64,000 nucleotides of DNA from positions 81,459-145,458 of the forward strand of contig DBDI01000030.1 in the NCBI GenBank assembly GCA_002293505.1, given 5' to 3'. The position numbers and the translations under genes were made by a program. The stretch comes from Alistipes sp. UBA936. Lineage in GTDB: Bacteria; Bacteroidota; Bacteroidia; Bacteroidales; Rikenellaceae. Shown here piece after piece: positions 32,501 through 42,453 of the stretch (positions are counted from its first letter, which is position 1; every line of letters begins with the position of its first letter). The notes under the pieces were generated by a model that did no database searches, had not been told where the DNA came from, and saw nothing but the letters and a program-made list of their open reading frames with translations.

Positions 32501-33858
32501 TCGTCAAACAACGAACCTGTTTGAGGTTCGGTCGTGGTGTCGGGTTCGGGCTCGCTTTCGAGCGATGCCTTGGCCGATGGGCGGGGCCCGTCGCTGGGAG
32601 AGGCGAGAGAAGCCTTACGCCGAACCCAAGCGGGGGTATTGACAAGGTGGTCGATATTGGAATAACGGTCGGTACCTTTCCACACAACGGTCGAGTCCTG
32701 GGGGGGAGTCTGCGGAGGGAGGTCGACAGGAGGGCGGCTGAAGGCGGGCTGTTGGGGCTCGGCCTCGGTAGGGCTCTCTTCGTCGGTGCGGCTTTCGGCT
32801 TCTCGTGCGACGGCTTCGGGCGCGTGCTCCGGTTCTTCTGGGTGCTCGTGCGGTTTTTCGGCTGGCGGCGGAGGAACGGAAACCACGTCGTCGTCGCCGC
32901 CCGGAAAGCCCGTGGCAACTATGGTGAGTTCCAACTCGTCGCCAAGGGTCGATTTCCAAGCCGTACCCCAGATTAGGTTGGCAGTCCAACCCGTGCGCTC
33001 CTGAAGGTAGTTACGAATAGTCCCGGCTTCGCGCTGGGTGACCTCCCTCTCGCCGTATGAGATGTTCAGCAGGATGTTCTTTGCCCCCTTGATGTCGCGG
33101 TGGTTCAACAACAACGAACCGACCGAAGCCTCGACAGCCTCCAGAGCGCGGTCGGCCCCGGAAGCCTTGGCCGAACCCATAAAAGCGCGACCCGAACCGC
33201 GCATAACGGTGTTCACATCCGCGAAGTCGACGTTGACTGTACCGTGGCCGGTGATGATCTCGGCGATACCCTTGACCGCGGTTGCGAGCACATCGTCCGC
33301 CTTCCAAAAGCCCTCGAAAACGGGCAGGTCGCCGTAAAGCTCGGCAATGGAGTCGTTTGACAGTACGAGCAACGAGTCGGTGTATTGACGCAACTCCTCG
33401 ATACCGGCCCGGGCCTGAGAAGTACGAACGGGCCCCTCGTTTGTGTAAGGAGTGGTGACGATGGCGACGGTGAGAATATCGAGTTCGCGAGCGGCCTTGG
33501 CGATGATGGGGCTTGCGCCGGTACCCGTACCACCGCCCATACCGGCAGTGATGAAGAGCATCTTGGTGCCCTCGGTGCGGAAAACGTTAATGATATCGTC
33601 CACGCTCTCCTTAGCGGCCTGGGAGCCGAGCTCAGGCTGGTTACCGGCCCCGAGGCCCGAGCCGAGTTGCACTTTTATCGACGCCTGGGAGTGCTCCAAC
33701 GCCTGGGCGTCGGTGTTGCAGGCCATAAACGTGACGTCGTTGATGCCAAGATCGATCATATGGTTGAGGGCGTTACCGCCCGCGCCACCGACCCCGGCTA
33801 CCATTATTATGGAGCGGGAAACCTCATCGAGGTTCAGATTTTTCAGTATGCTGTTCAT
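32497..33858 (-). CDS. ftsZ: Cell division protein FtsZ
   Basis: 453 residues, the tubulin-like GTPase of the Z ring. GTP-binding loop GVGGAGGNALNHM starts at residue 22, the tubulin signature GGGTGTG is at 108-114 and T7 synergy residues follow. After a Pro/Glu-rich linker, the conserved C-terminal peptide appears as NTPAWVRRKA (407-416). It is not terminal: about 37 acidic/Pro/Ser residues follow, ending SLFDE. Transcribed last of the classical dcw genes, 35 bp after ftsA, the largest gap in this cluster. Confidence 0.97.
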   Translation of the reverse strand: MNSILKNLNLDEVSRSIIMVAGVGGAGGNALNHMIDLGINDVTFMACNTDAQALEHSQASIKVQLGSGLGAGNQPELGSQAAKESVDDIINVFRTEGTKMLFITAGMGGGTGTGASPIIAKAARELDILTVAIVTTPYTNEGPVRTSQARAGIEELRQYTDSLLVLSNDSIAELYGDLPVFEGFWKADDVLATAVKGIAEIITGHGTVNVDFADVNTVMRGSGRAFMGSAKASGADRALEAVEASVGSLLLNHRDIKGAKNILLNISYGEREVTQREAGTIRNYLQERTGWTANLIWGTAWKSTLGDELELTIVATGFPGGDDDVVSVPPPPAEKPHEHPEEPEHAPEAVAREAESRTDEESPTEAEPQQPAFSRPPVDLPPQTPPQDSTVVWKGTDRYSNIDHLVNTPAWVRRKASLASPSDGPRPSAKASLESEPEPDTTTEPQTGSLFDE

Positions 33859-33893
33859 CGCGCTATTTTTTTATTCGCCGCGGCCGTTGCCGC

Positions 33894-35246
33894 TCAGAGA
33901 TCTTCGTCGCCCTCCAACGCTTCCGACCACAGGCCGTCCAGCCAGTTCTTGAAGCGTCCGGGCCGCTTTGGTTTTTTGCTCACAGGAGCCTTGTCGTCCT
34001 CTTCGGTTTGCGGTTCGGGGGTCGGGCGGTGGCGGTGGTTGTGCGGTTGAGGGGTGGTGTCGACGCGGGCAACGGACGATTCGCGCGAAGCCTCCAGAAG
34101 CAGCCCGATAACGGTTGCAAGCCCTGGGTCGGCAGCCAACTCGGCGCACTCTTCGGCCACGTAGACGTCGGGAGAGGCGAGGCGAACAGGAAGCCCGACA
34201 ACCTCGGCAAACAACTCGTCGATCCCCTTGAGTCTTGAACCGCCGCCGGTGAGAACGACCCCGGCCTTCAGACCGGAGAGCTCGATGCCCGAGTCGGCGA
34301 TCTCGCGAGCAACGAACTCGGCGATCTCGCGAAGGCGGTGTTCGATGATGGTGGCGAGGTTACGCTGAGAGATGTCTTGTTTCTCGCGAGGCGAGCGCCC
34401 GGCGGCAATGGTGATCAGTTTGTCGGCCTTGACCTGGGAGGGAAGCGCCCGACCGAAAGCCAACTTGAGCTCCTCGACGTGTTTTTCGAGGATGCCCTGT
34501 TGGTGGATATCGCGGTTGATGTCGCCCGCGCCGAAGGGGATGCTGCGGACGTATTTGATCACCCCGTCGTGCCACATACAAACGTCGCAAGTACCGGCCC
34601 CGAGGTCGACCACAACGGCACCGAGCTCCTTTTCCTCGGGAAGAGTAACCGCGCGGGCCGAAGCAACGGCGGCGGCGAAAGTGCGGCGAGAACGAACACC
34701 GAGAGAGAGAAGGGTTTTCTCCAGACGGTCGATCAGGGTCTGTGATCCGAGCACGAATCCGAAAGTGGCCGAGAGTTTCTTACCGAACCTGCCGGCTGGG
34801 TCTTTCGTGGTGTCGCGGCCGTCGATAACGTAGTGGTGAGGAATGCGGTCGAGAATGCGCATACCCTCCTCGGCCTGGACAGCAGCCATTGCGGAGTGGA
34901 GAGCCTCGACGTCGCGGGGAAAGATCTCGTTGTCGACGCTGCCGTTTCCGGTACCACCGGTGAGGATATACTGCTCGTGGGGCGCGCTTTTGATGTGGCG
35001 GCCGGAGGTGGCGGTATAGAGGTCGGAGATGCGCATACCGAGCCGCTGCTCGGCGTCGGAGATCAGCTCCTTGATCGTTTCGGAGGCTTGCTGGCGATTG
35101 GTGATCTCGCCGCGGGTGACCCCCATCACGGGGCGAGAGGAGACGTCGGTCAGAGTGACACGATCGTCCGCCACTGAACCGATGGCCAATGTGACGCTGC
35201 CGGAGCCCGCGTCGATTGCCGCTATGAGTTGTCTGTTAGTGGACAC
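33894..35246 (-). CDS. ftsA: Cell division protein FtsA
   Basis: 450 residues of the actin-like fold that tethers FtsZ to the membrane. ATP-binding elements: AAIDAGSGSVTLAIGS, VVVDLGAGTCDVCMW and GVVLTGGGSRLKGIDEL. A linker rich in Pro/His/Thr precedes the C-terminal amphipathic helix (GRFKNWLDGLWSEALE), the expected membrane-targeting element. The start overlaps the ftsQ stop by 11 nt. Confidence 0.95.
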   Translation of the reverse strand: MSTNRQLIAAIDAGSGSVTLAIGSVADDRVTLTDVSSRPVMGVTRGEITNRQQASETIKELISDAEQRLGMRISDLYTATSGRHIKSAPHEQYILTGGTGNGSVDNEIFPRDVEALHSAMAAVQAEEGMRILDRIPHHYVIDGRDTTKDPAGRFGKKLSATFGFVLGSQTLIDRLEKTLLSLGVRSRRTFAAAVASARAVTLPEEKELGAVVVDLGAGTCDVCMWHDGVIKYVRSIPFGAGDINRDIHQQGILEKHVEELKLAFGRALPSQVKADKLITIAAGRSPREKQDISQRNLATIIEHRLREIAEFVAREIADSGIELSGLKAGVVLTGGGSRLKGIDELFAEVVGLPVRLASPDVYVAEECAELAADPGLATVIGLLLEASRESSVARVDTTPQPHNHRHRPTPEPQTEEDDKAPVSKKPKRPGRFKNWLDGLWSEALEGDEDL

Positions 35247-36309
35247 AAATTATCTGGTTTTTATAACGTACGTCAACACGACTGTACTCCACACCGGATA
35301 CAGCCACGTAGAAAATCCTTAACTTGTCGAGCTTCGCCCCCTCAGTCCCGTCCAGCTCACCGAACACAACCACGTGGCCACCCAGCCGCGGGGTTATCTC
35401 GATCTGCGGAGCCTCCCCGTTCACGCCCCCTCCCACTTTTATGCGAGCCATCTGGACACGCCAAAATTCGGAGGCCTCCACGGATTTCACAAAATTAGAA
35501 AGTTTTGGTAAAAAGGCGTGCGTTTGATAGGAAAATTGTTCTTTTTCTTTCAACAATCGCTTCGTTTGCGCCAATGAGGCGAGCGCGGCGGTCAGATTTT
35601 TCTGTTGTTGTGCTGCCCGGGCGATCTTTTCGGACTTCTCGACCTCGAACGCTTTTTTCCGCGCTGCGCTCCAGAAACGCTTGGGGCCCGAGTTGCGTGC
35701 CGTCAGTTCCGCGGCCCGGGCTGCGCGACGTTGCTCGGTCAGCGAACGGCGCTCCTGCTCCAGCGCGGTGAAGCGCTCCAGATAGTCGAGGTAGTTGGCG
35801 CGCTGGATGTCGGCGTAGCTGCCCGCGGCCGTGGTCGGAAAGGGAAGCTCGACCGAACCGGTGATCAGTTGCCCGCGTACGTTGTAGTCGCCTCGGTCGG
35901 GCAAGATGTAGCCGTCGGTGGTGTACCAGAATCGGTGACCGTCGTCGGTGTGCATCCGGAAGAGCGGGCGGCGGGGGGTGACGCGGATCGAAGCTATGCC
36001 GTTGAGGTTTGTCCAGGCGGAAGCCTCCGCAACCTCGGGCCGCGACTCCAACAGGCGCTCGATGGAACCGGTGTCGATCGAGTCGAGCGGCCGGCCGACG
36101 ATTGGGTAGACGCCTGCGGTGAGAAGCCAGTCGGTGATCTTCTCGCGAGTGACAACGCGGGTGTCGGCCCGGTCGTCGATGTTGATACGGAGCTCGCCGA
36201 TGTGCACTGCCGCGCGGCGCTCGCGGGCAAGGAGCGAGCCGAGGATGACGAATGCCACCACGGCGCACCAGGCAAGGATGGTGAGAGTTATGTCGAGGAC
36301 GCGTCTCAC
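35236..36309 (-). CDS. ftsQ: FtsQ/DivIB-type cell division protein
   Basis: 357 residues. One N-terminal membrane helix (ITLTILAWCAVVAFVILGSLL), a POTRA-like segment (SRPEVAEASAWTNLNGIASIRVTPRRPLFRM) and a beta domain. A basic, Ala/Arg-rich coiled-coil segment (about residues 185-260) interrupts the beta domain; shorter FtsQ proteins lack it. Bitopic divisome protein bridging FtsA/FtsK to FtsL. Position between murC and ftsA is standard. Confidence 0.85.
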   Translation of the reverse strand: MRRVLDITLTILAWCAVVAFVILGSLLARERRAAVHIGELRINIDDRADTRVVTREKITDWLLTAGVYPIVGRPLDSIDTGSIERLLESRPEVAEASAWTNLNGIASIRVTPRRPLFRMHTDDGHRFWYTTDGYILPDRGDYNVRGQLITGSVELPFPTTAAGSYADIQRANYLDYLERFTALEQERRSLTEQRRAARAAELTARNSGPKRFWSAARKKAFEVEKSEKIARAAQQQKNLTAALASLAQTKRLLKEKEQFSYQTHAFLPKLSNFVKSVEASEFWRVQMARIKVGGGVNGEAPQIEITPRLGGHVVVFGELDGTEGAKLDKLRIFYVAVSGVEYSRVDVRYKNQIICVH

Positions 36310-37706
36310 TTTTTGGCGGCGGGGGTGGCTTTTGCTTTGGCGGTTATTACTGCGGCGATCTCGTCGGTGTGGTTTTCGATGTTGCCCGCGCCGAACGAAA
36401 CCACAACGTCGGTCGGCATCTCGGCGATGGTTTGGGCAACCTGCTCCTTGGGGACGATGCGCCAGGGGATGGTTGCAAGGCGGCCGATCATCTCGGAGGA
36501 GACACCCTCGATGGGGAGCTCGCGGGCGGGGTAGATTGGGGTGAGGATGAGCTCGTCGGCCAGCGAAAGGGCGGCGGCGAACTCGGAGGCGAAGTCGCGA
36601 GTGCGGGTGAAGAGGTGGGGCTGAAAGATGGCGGTGATGCGGCGCCCGGGGAACATTGTGCGCAACGAGTCGAGCGCCGCGGAGAGTTCCTCGGGGTGGT
36701 GGGCGTAGTCGTCCATATAGACTGCTGAGGGAGTGTCGATGTATATCTCGAAGCGGCGCTTGACGCCCTGGAAAGTGGCCAGGCCGTGGGCGATCTTGTC
36801 GGCGTCGAACGGCGTGTGGCGAATCTTGGCGGCCGCCCAGACGAGGGCAACAGCACCGACGGCGTTCTCGAGGTTGATGCGACCGGGAATACCGAGCCTG
36901 ACGTTCGGGATGGCGCCGTCAGGAGTGACGATGGCTCCGTCGCGAAAGTGGAAATCGGCCGAGGGGTCGTCGAGCGAGTAGGTGTATGTCGCGATTTGCG
37001 TGTTGCGTACCCCGGATTGCGCAGCGGCATCCTCAATTTGCGCACGAGAGTTACGGATCAGGGTGCCGCCGGGTTTGATGCGATTGGCGAATTCGGAAAA
37101 CGCTTCGCGGACGGCCTCGAAGGTTCCATAAATATCGAGGTGGTCGGCGTCGATAGCGGTAATCAAGGCGACGTCGGGGGAGAGGCGCAGGAACGAGCGG
37201 TCGAACTCATCGGCCTCGACAGCCAGCAGGTCGCCCTCGCCGAGCACGAGGTTGGAGCCGAAGTTACGCGAAATACCCCCGAGGAAGGCGTTACCACCTC
37301 CGGAAAGGCAACGGTTCAACCAAGCTACGAGCGTAGTGGTGGTGGTCTTACCGTGGGTACCGGCAACGGCCATAGTGAAGTAACCCTCGGAGAGGTGGCC
37401 CAACATCTCGGAACGTTTCTCGACGGAAAAGCCGTGGTCGAAAAACCAGAGAAGTTCGCGGTGGTCGGACGGAACGGCCGGAGTGAAAACCACAAGGGTC
37501 GAAGCAGGGTCGCGAAACGCGGGAGGGATTAGAGACTCGTTATCGGAGTAATGGACAGCGGCGCCCTCGGCCGAAAGGGCCCGGGTGAGGGCGGTTTCGG
37601 TGAGGTCGTAACCGGCAACGCCGAACCCCCGGTGGAGGAAAAACCGAGCAAGGGCGGACATACCGATGCCGCCGATGCCGATGAAGTATACCTTATTGAA
37701 TGACAT
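36306..37706 (-). CDS. murC: UDP-N-acetylmuramate-L-alanine ligase
   Basis: 466 residues. Adds L-Ala to UDP-MurNAc. Nucleotide loop FIGIGGIGMSALARFF at the N terminus, ATP loop AGTHGKTTTTT, and the YAHHPEE motif characteristic of MurC. The ATG at 37706 is used rather than a TTG two codons upstream because it is the better start codon and matches family length. ATGA overlap with ftsQ and 14-nt overlap with murG. Confidence 0.95.
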   Translation of the reverse strand: MSFNKVYFIGIGGIGMSALARFFLHRGFGVAGYDLTETALTRALSAEGAAVHYSDNESLIPPAFRDPASTLVVFTPAVPSDHRELLWFFDHGFSVEKRSEMLGHLSEGYFTMAVAGTHGKTTTTTLVAWLNRCLSGGGNAFLGGISRNFGSNLVLGEGDLLAVEADEFDRSFLRLSPDVALITAIDADHLDIYGTFEAVREAFSEFANRIKPGGTLIRNSRAQIEDAAAQSGVRNTQIATYTYSLDDPSADFHFRDGAIVTPDGAIPNVRLGIPGRINLENAVGAVALVWAAAKIRHTPFDADKIAHGLATFQGVKRRFEIYIDTPSAVYMDDYAHHPEELSAALDSLRTMFPGRRITAIFQPHLFTRTRDFASEFAAALSLADELILTPIYPARELPIEGVSSEMIGRLATIPWRIVPKEQVAQTIAEMPTDVVVSFGAGNIENHTDEIAAVITAKAKATPAAKK

Positions 37707-38790
37707 TTTCAATTACTTTTACGATGCGGTCGGCGGAGTCGGGAATACCGAGTGAGCGGATGTTGGCCGAAAGAGAGGCAAGGCGGTCGGGGTCGTGGAG
37801 CAACTGGAGAGCGGTGGGAATAGCGCGGATGACGGCCTCGGAGTCGGGACAAATCTCAGCAGCATCTCGGGCGACGAGAGCCATAGCGTTCTTAGTCTGG
37901 TGATCCTCGGCGACGTTGGGAGAGGGAACGAACAAAGTCGGCTTACCAAGAAGGCAAAGCTCGGAAACAGTAATAGCACCGGAGCGAGAAACAACGAGGT
38001 CGGCAGCCGAGTAAGCCAAGTCCATTCGGTCGATGAACGCGCCGCGCCAAAGGTGGGTCGGGCTCTTGTCGGCCATAAATGTGTCGATCTCCGATTCGTA
38101 GAACTTGCCGGTCTGCCAGATGATGTTGATGGCCTGAGAGGCGAGAAGGTCGTCGATGTGGTGTTTCATCATATTGTTGAAAGTACGCGAGCCGAGAGAA
38201 CCACCGACGACCAAAAGAGTGGGCCGGTCAGGGGAGAGGCCGAAGTGGCGCAGAGCCTCGGGGCGAGGAGGGAGAGAGGCGAAGTTACCGCGAAGAGGGT
38301 TACCGGTGAGCACGAGACGGTCGGCGGGAAAGAAGCGATCCATACCCTCGTAAGCAACGCAAATCTTACGGGCACGTTTAGCCAACAGTTTGTTTGCGAG
38401 GCCCGCGTAGGAGTTCTGTTCCTGGATAACGGTGGAAACGCCCAAAGACTGGGCAGCGCGCAAAACAGGAGCAGAAGCGTAACCACCGAACCCAACCACG
38501 ACGTCGGCCCCGAAACCACGAACAACCTGTCGGGCGAGCCGAAGGCTACGAACGATCTTGAAGGGCAACAAAAGGTTACGGGCGTCGAGCTTACGGTGGA
38601 GCCCGTCGGTGGGAAGACCCTTGATGGAGTAACCCAGAGCGGGGATCTTCTCCATCTCCATCTTACCAAGAGCACCGACGAACAACAACTCGACATCGCT
38701 ACCGAACCGACGCCGAAGAGCCTCGGCAACTGCAACAGCGGGGTAGATGTGACCACCGGTACCACCACCGGACAAAATTATCTTTTTCAT
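37693..38790 (-). CDS. murG: Undecaprenyl-PP-MurNAc-pentapeptide-UDPGlcNAc transferase
   Basis: 365 residues, GT28 family; makes lipid II from lipid I at the inner membrane face. Glycine-rich loop SGGGTGGHIYPAVAVAEAL at the N terminus and EQNSYAGLANKLLA (the usual N-x-x-x-G-x-x-N-K pattern). In the C-terminal domain, VVGGSLGSRTFN and the donor-site VVSRSGAITVSEL precede PTLFVPSP. Overlaps ftsW by 4 nt. Confidence 0.95.
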   Translation of the reverse strand: MKKIILSGGGTGGHIYPAVAVAEALRRRFGSDVELLFVGALGKMEMEKIPALGYSIKGLPTDGLHRKLDARNLLLPFKIVRSLRLARQVVRGFGADVVVGFGGYASAPVLRAAQSLGVSTVIQEQNSYAGLANKLLAKRARKICVAYEGMDRFFPADRLVLTGNPLRGNFASLPPRPEALRHFGLSPDRPTLLVVGGSLGSRTFNNMMKHHIDDLLASQAINIIWQTGKFYESEIDTFMADKSPTHLWRGAFIDRMDLAYSAADLVVSRSGAITVSELCLLGKPTLFVPSPNVAEDHQTKNAMALVARDAAEICPDSEAVIRAIPTALQLLHDPDRLASLSANIRSLGIPDSADRIVKVIENVIQ

Positions 38791-40082
38791 TCCAACAAGG
38801 ATTCTGCTTTGGGTTTATCGAGAGTCTGCTCACCAACCTGACGGCTGACGCCAAGCATCATACCGAGAGCAAGAGACAGGAAAAGTTCCGACGACCCACC
38901 CTTGGAAATCAGAGGAAGGGTGAGGCCGGTGGAGGGAAGAAGGCTCGTGGAGACCATCATATTAGCCAGAGCCTGGAGAGTGATCAAAAGAGCGAGGCCA
39001 AGCACGAGAAGAGATGGGAAAGCGGTACCGCATTTACGGAAGATGAGGATGGCGCGAAAGAAGATCCAAAGGTAAAGAAGCAAAACCCCGAGACCACCCA
39101 ACAGAGCCCCGTACTCCTCGATGATGAAGGCGTAAGCGTAGTCGCTCTCAGCAAGAGGAAGGTTCTCGCGCTGGATACTCTCACCAGCCCCGCGACCAGT
39201 CAGCCCGCCGGCAGCGATAGCGATCTTAGCCTGTTCGACCTGGTAAAGTTCGCCGCCGCTCTCGGAATCGGCAGCCCCACCGGAAGCGAAGCTCTCGACG
39301 CGAGAAACCCAAGTGGTCATACGTTTGGGAGGAGAACCGATGGCGTACAAGAAGCCGACAGCAAGTCCGACGACAACGCCAAGGATGAGCAGAAGGCGAA
39401 GAAGCTCCGAAGGACGGACGCGGCCGATGAACAACATAACGAAGCAAGTACCGAAGAGGATAAGAGCAGTGGAGAGGTTAGTGGGAAAGATAACGGCGCA
39501 AGAGACAAGGATAGGACCAAGGATCGGAACGGTAGTCTCGGAGAGGATCCGGGTACCGCGCTCGGCACGAAAGCGAGAAGGAACGAACGGAGGAATGAGA
39601 GCCTGAGAAGCGATCGTCTTCTGGCGCCGGGCAAGTTCCCGAGCAACAACCATTACGGTAGCAACCTTAAGAAAGTCGGAAGGCTGGAAGGTGAACCCGG
39701 CAACGGGAATACGGATCCAACGAGGAGCGTCGGGAGCGTCGGGATTAGCCTCGCCGATGAAGAAAACCATAAGGGTGAAAACAAGAGCGACGGCGTAAGC
39801 AGCCCAAACGATACGACCGTAGAACTGGTAGTTGATCTTATGGACGAGGTAGATCACAGCGAGGCCCATAACGACGATCAGGAACTGGCGGACAAGAACT
39901 CCAATGTGGTCGCCCTCACCGCCGGTGTTGTAAGTCGAAGCCCCGGTGGAAGAGTAAACAACAAGAAGAGAAACCACAGCAAGGATCACAGCGATGATCC
40001 AAAGAGCGAGGTCGCCACCGGGACGAAGCGAGCTTGCGTGAGGCGGTTTCGGCCGGGAGGCTATTTTTTTCGTTGAATCCAT
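38787..40082 (-). CDS. ftsW: SEDS-family peptidoglycan polymerase FtsW
   Basis: 431 residues, polytopic. Conserved SEDS elements include RWIRIPVAGFTFQPSDFLKVA, VEQAKIAIAAGGLTGRGAGES, DYAYAFIIEEYGALLG and LPLISKGGSSELFLSLALGMML. Position between murD and murG marks it as FtsW rather than RodA. It should polymerise septal glycan with the FtsI encoded four genes upstream. Overlaps murD by 22 nt. Confidence 0.95.
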   Translation of the reverse strand: MDSTKKIASRPKPPHASSLRPGGDLALWIIAVILAVVSLLVVYSSTGASTYNTGGEGDHIGVLVRQFLIVVMGLAVIYLVHKINYQFYGRIVWAAYAVALVFTLMVFFIGEANPDAPDAPRWIRIPVAGFTFQPSDFLKVATVMVVARELARRQKTIASQALIPPFVPSRFRAERGTRILSETTVPILGPILVSCAVIFPTNLSTALILFGTCFVMLFIGRVRPSELLRLLLILGVVVGLAVGFLYAIGSPPKRMTTWVSRVESFASGGAADSESGGELYQVEQAKIAIAAGGLTGRGAGESIQRENLPLAESDYAYAFIIEEYGALLGGLGVLLLYLWIFFRAILIFRKCGTAFPSLLVLGLALLITLQALANMMVSTSLLPSTGLTLPLISKGGSSELFLSLALGMMLGVSRQVGEQTLDKPKAESLLE

Positions 40083-41281
40083 TTCGTGAACTGGTTACCG
40101 CGGTCCTCGTAATTCTTAAACAAGTCGAAGCTGGCGCAAGCCGGAGAGAGCAAAACAACGTCGCCGGAAGAAGCTGCCTTGGAGGCGGCAGTGAGAGCGG
40201 CGTCGAGAGAAGAAGTGGAGATGACCTGGGGGATGAGGCCGGAGAAAGCCTTAAGGAGTTTGGAGTTGTCGGTGCCCATACAGACCAGAGTTTTGATCTT
40301 CGGGGCGAAGGGAGCAAGGGCCGAGTAGTCGTTACCCTTGTCGGTACCACCGGCGATCCAAACAACGGGGCGGGTCATCTGTGAAAGGGCAAAGTGGACA
40401 GAGTCGACGTTAGTAGCCTTCGAGTCGTTGATCCACTCGACGCCGTCGACCGTCGCAACCGATTGGATACGGTGGGGGATGCCTTTGAAGTTGGCAAGGG
40501 TGAGGGCGATGCTTTCGGGGGGCACGCCGGCGGCGGAGGCGGCGAGAGAAGCGGCGGCAGCGTTGTCCGGCCCGGAGAACGAAAGCTTATGGGAAGGGAT
40601 GTTTGTGCGCGCCAGCATCTCGACGGTCTTGGGATCGTCGGACCGGAAGATGAAAGTGTCGCAGGGGCGCTGGTTACGGGCGATGGACATCTTGGAGGAG
40701 GCGTAGCGGTCGAAAGAACCACCGTAACGGTCGAGATGGTCGGGAGTGATGTTGAGCAAAACGGCGATGTCGGCGCGAAAATCGCGGCAACCATCCAACT
40801 GGAAGCTACTCAATTCGAGAACGTACCAATCTTTTTGGGAGGTGGCGACCTGAAGAGCGAAGCTATCACCGATATTACCGGCCAGCCCGACGCTGAATCC
40901 GGCGTCGCGCAACATCTCGAAGGCAAGGGTGGTGGTGGTGGTTTTACCGTTGGAACCGGTGATGGCGATTATGCGAGAGGAGGTGAAGCGCGAGGCGAAC
41001 TCGATCTCGGAAATTATGGGGATGCCGCGGGCGGAGAGAGTCTGGATGATGGGAGCGGTGTCGGGAATACCGGGAGATTTGATCACTTCGTCGGCTTGCA
41101 AAATGCGAGCAGTGGAGTGGCCGCCATACTCGAAAGGAATGGAGTGAGCCTTCAGGAGCGCCTGGGTCTTGGAGTCGAGAGTACCGGAGTCGGACAAAAA
41201 GACATCGAACCCCTGCTGCCGAGCAAGGACAGCAGAACCGAAACCGGAGATACCCCCGCCGAGGATGACGATCTTGTTCAT
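40061..41281 (-). CDS. murD: UDP-N-acetylmuramoylalanine-D-glutamate ligase
   Basis: 406 residues, rather short for MurD. N-terminal loop ILGGGISGFGSAVLA, ATP loop ITGSNGKTTTTTLAFEML, NITPDHLDRY, NDSKATN and a C-terminal domain with WIAGGTDKGNDY and LLSPACASFDLFKNYEDRG, diagnostic for MurD. ATGA overlap with mraY. Confidence 0.95.
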   Translation of the reverse strand: MNKIVILGGGISGFGSAVLARQQGFDVFLSDSGTLDSKTQALLKAHSIPFEYGGHSTARILQADEVIKSPGIPDTAPIIQTLSARGIPIISEIEFASRFTSSRIIAITGSNGKTTTTTLAFEMLRDAGFSVGLAGNIGDSFALQVATSQKDWYVLELSSFQLDGCRDFRADIAVLLNITPDHLDRYGGSFDRYASSKMSIARNQRPCDTFIFRSDDPKTVEMLARTNIPSHKLSFSGPDNAAAASLAASAAGVPPESIALTLANFKGIPHRIQSVATVDGVEWINDSKATNVDSVHFALSQMTRPVVWIAGGTDKGNDYSALAPFAPKIKTLVCMGTDNSKLLKAFSGLIPQVISTSSLDAALTAASKAASSGDVVLLSPACASFDLFKNYEDRGNQFTKWIQRKK

Positions 41282-42453
41282 CGGACTTTAAGGGTGGTTA
41301 GGGTGATGGCAGCGAGAAGGATCGAAATGATCGTGAAGCGGATCACGATCTTCGACTCGGGAAAGCCCTTCTTTTGGTAGTGGTGGTGGAGAGGAGACAT
41401 AAGGAATACGCGGCGACCGGTACCGAAGCGCCGTTTGGTGATCTTGAACCAAGTACGCTGGATGATTACCGAAGCAGTCTCGACGACGTAAACCCCGCAC
41501 ATAACGGGAAGAAGAAGCTCCTTACGGATCAGAAGAGCCATAACAGCGATAATACCGCCGATAGCCAGAGAACCGGTGTCGCCCATAAAAACCTGAGCGG
41601 GGTAACCGTTATACCACATAAAGCCGATGAGGGCCCCGGCGAGGGCGGCAGAGAAGACCAACAATTCGCCGGTACCGGGAATGTACATTATGTTGAGGTA
41701 GTCGGACCAGATGACGTTACCGGACAAGTAAGCGAAGATACCGAGAACAACTACGACGGGAAGAGCAACCCCGGTGTTGAGGCCGTCGAGCCCGTCGGTG
41801 AGGTTGGCGGCGTTGGAAACCCCGGTGATGATAAGAATAGCGATGACGATGTAGACGATCCAAGTGGCGGTGTCGTTGGCGCCCTTCTCGCCGGTGAGGA
41901 TACCGTAATCCAACTCGACATCCTTGACGAAAGGAACGGTAGTGACGGTGGTCTTGACGGGAGTGCTCTCGGGAGAAGACTGGACGGCGATCTGAGGAGA
42001 AAGCCACATAACCGTACCGATGATGATACCGAGTCCGACCTGCCCGAAGATCTTGAACCGGCCGTCGAGACCCTGTTTACGGTGGAGGAAGACTTTGATA
42101 TAGTCGTCGATGAATCCGATGAATCCGAGCCAGACGGTGGCGACGATGATCAACTGGGTGTAGACGTTGGAAAGGTCGGCAAACAGGAGAACGGGAAGAA
42201 GGATCGCAGAAAGAATGATCAGCCCGCCCATAGTGGGAGTACCCTTCTTTTGGCTTTGCCCCTCGAGCCCGAGGTCGCGGATATCTTCGCCGATCTGCCG
42301 GCGCTTGAGCAAGCGGATGATAGCCCCACCGAATACCATTGCGATGAGCAACGCCACGATGATCGACGCAGCAGCGCGAAAAGTGATGTACTGGAACATA
42401 CCGGCCCCGGGGAAGTCGAGAGAGGCGAGAAATTTACCCAAACTATAGATCAT
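41278..42453 (-). CDS. mraY: Phospho-MurNAc-pentapeptide transferase
   Basis: 391 residues, ten membrane segments. Makes lipid I. Family markers: GTPTMGGLIIL, the catalytic NLTDGLDGLNTG, and FMGDTGSLAIGG; the C-terminal SPLHHHYQKKGFPESKIVIRF closes the protein. A cytoplasmic/periplasmic insertion (QSSPESTPVKTTVTTVPFVK...) makes it longer than the E. coli enzyme, as in other Bacteroidota. Its start overlaps the murE stop by 11 nt. Confidence 0.96.
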   Translation of the reverse strand: MIYSLGKFLASLDFPGAGMFQYITFRAAASIIVALLIAMVFGGAIIRLLKRRQIGEDIRDLGLEGQSQKKGTPTMGGLIILSAILLPVLLFADLSNVYTQLIIVATVWLGFIGFIDDYIKVFLHRKQGLDGRFKIFGQVGLGIIIGTVMWLSPQIAVQSSPESTPVKTTVTTVPFVKDVELDYGILTGEKGANDTATWIVYIVIAILIITGVSNAANLTDGLDGLNTGVALPVVVVLGIFAYLSGNVIWSDYLNIMYIPGTGELLVFSAALAGALIGFMWYNGYPAQVFMGDTGSLAIGGIIAVMALLIRKELLLPVMCGVYVVETASVIIQRTWFKITKRRFGTGRRVFLMSPLHHHYQKKGFPESKIVIRFTIISILLAAITLTTLKVR

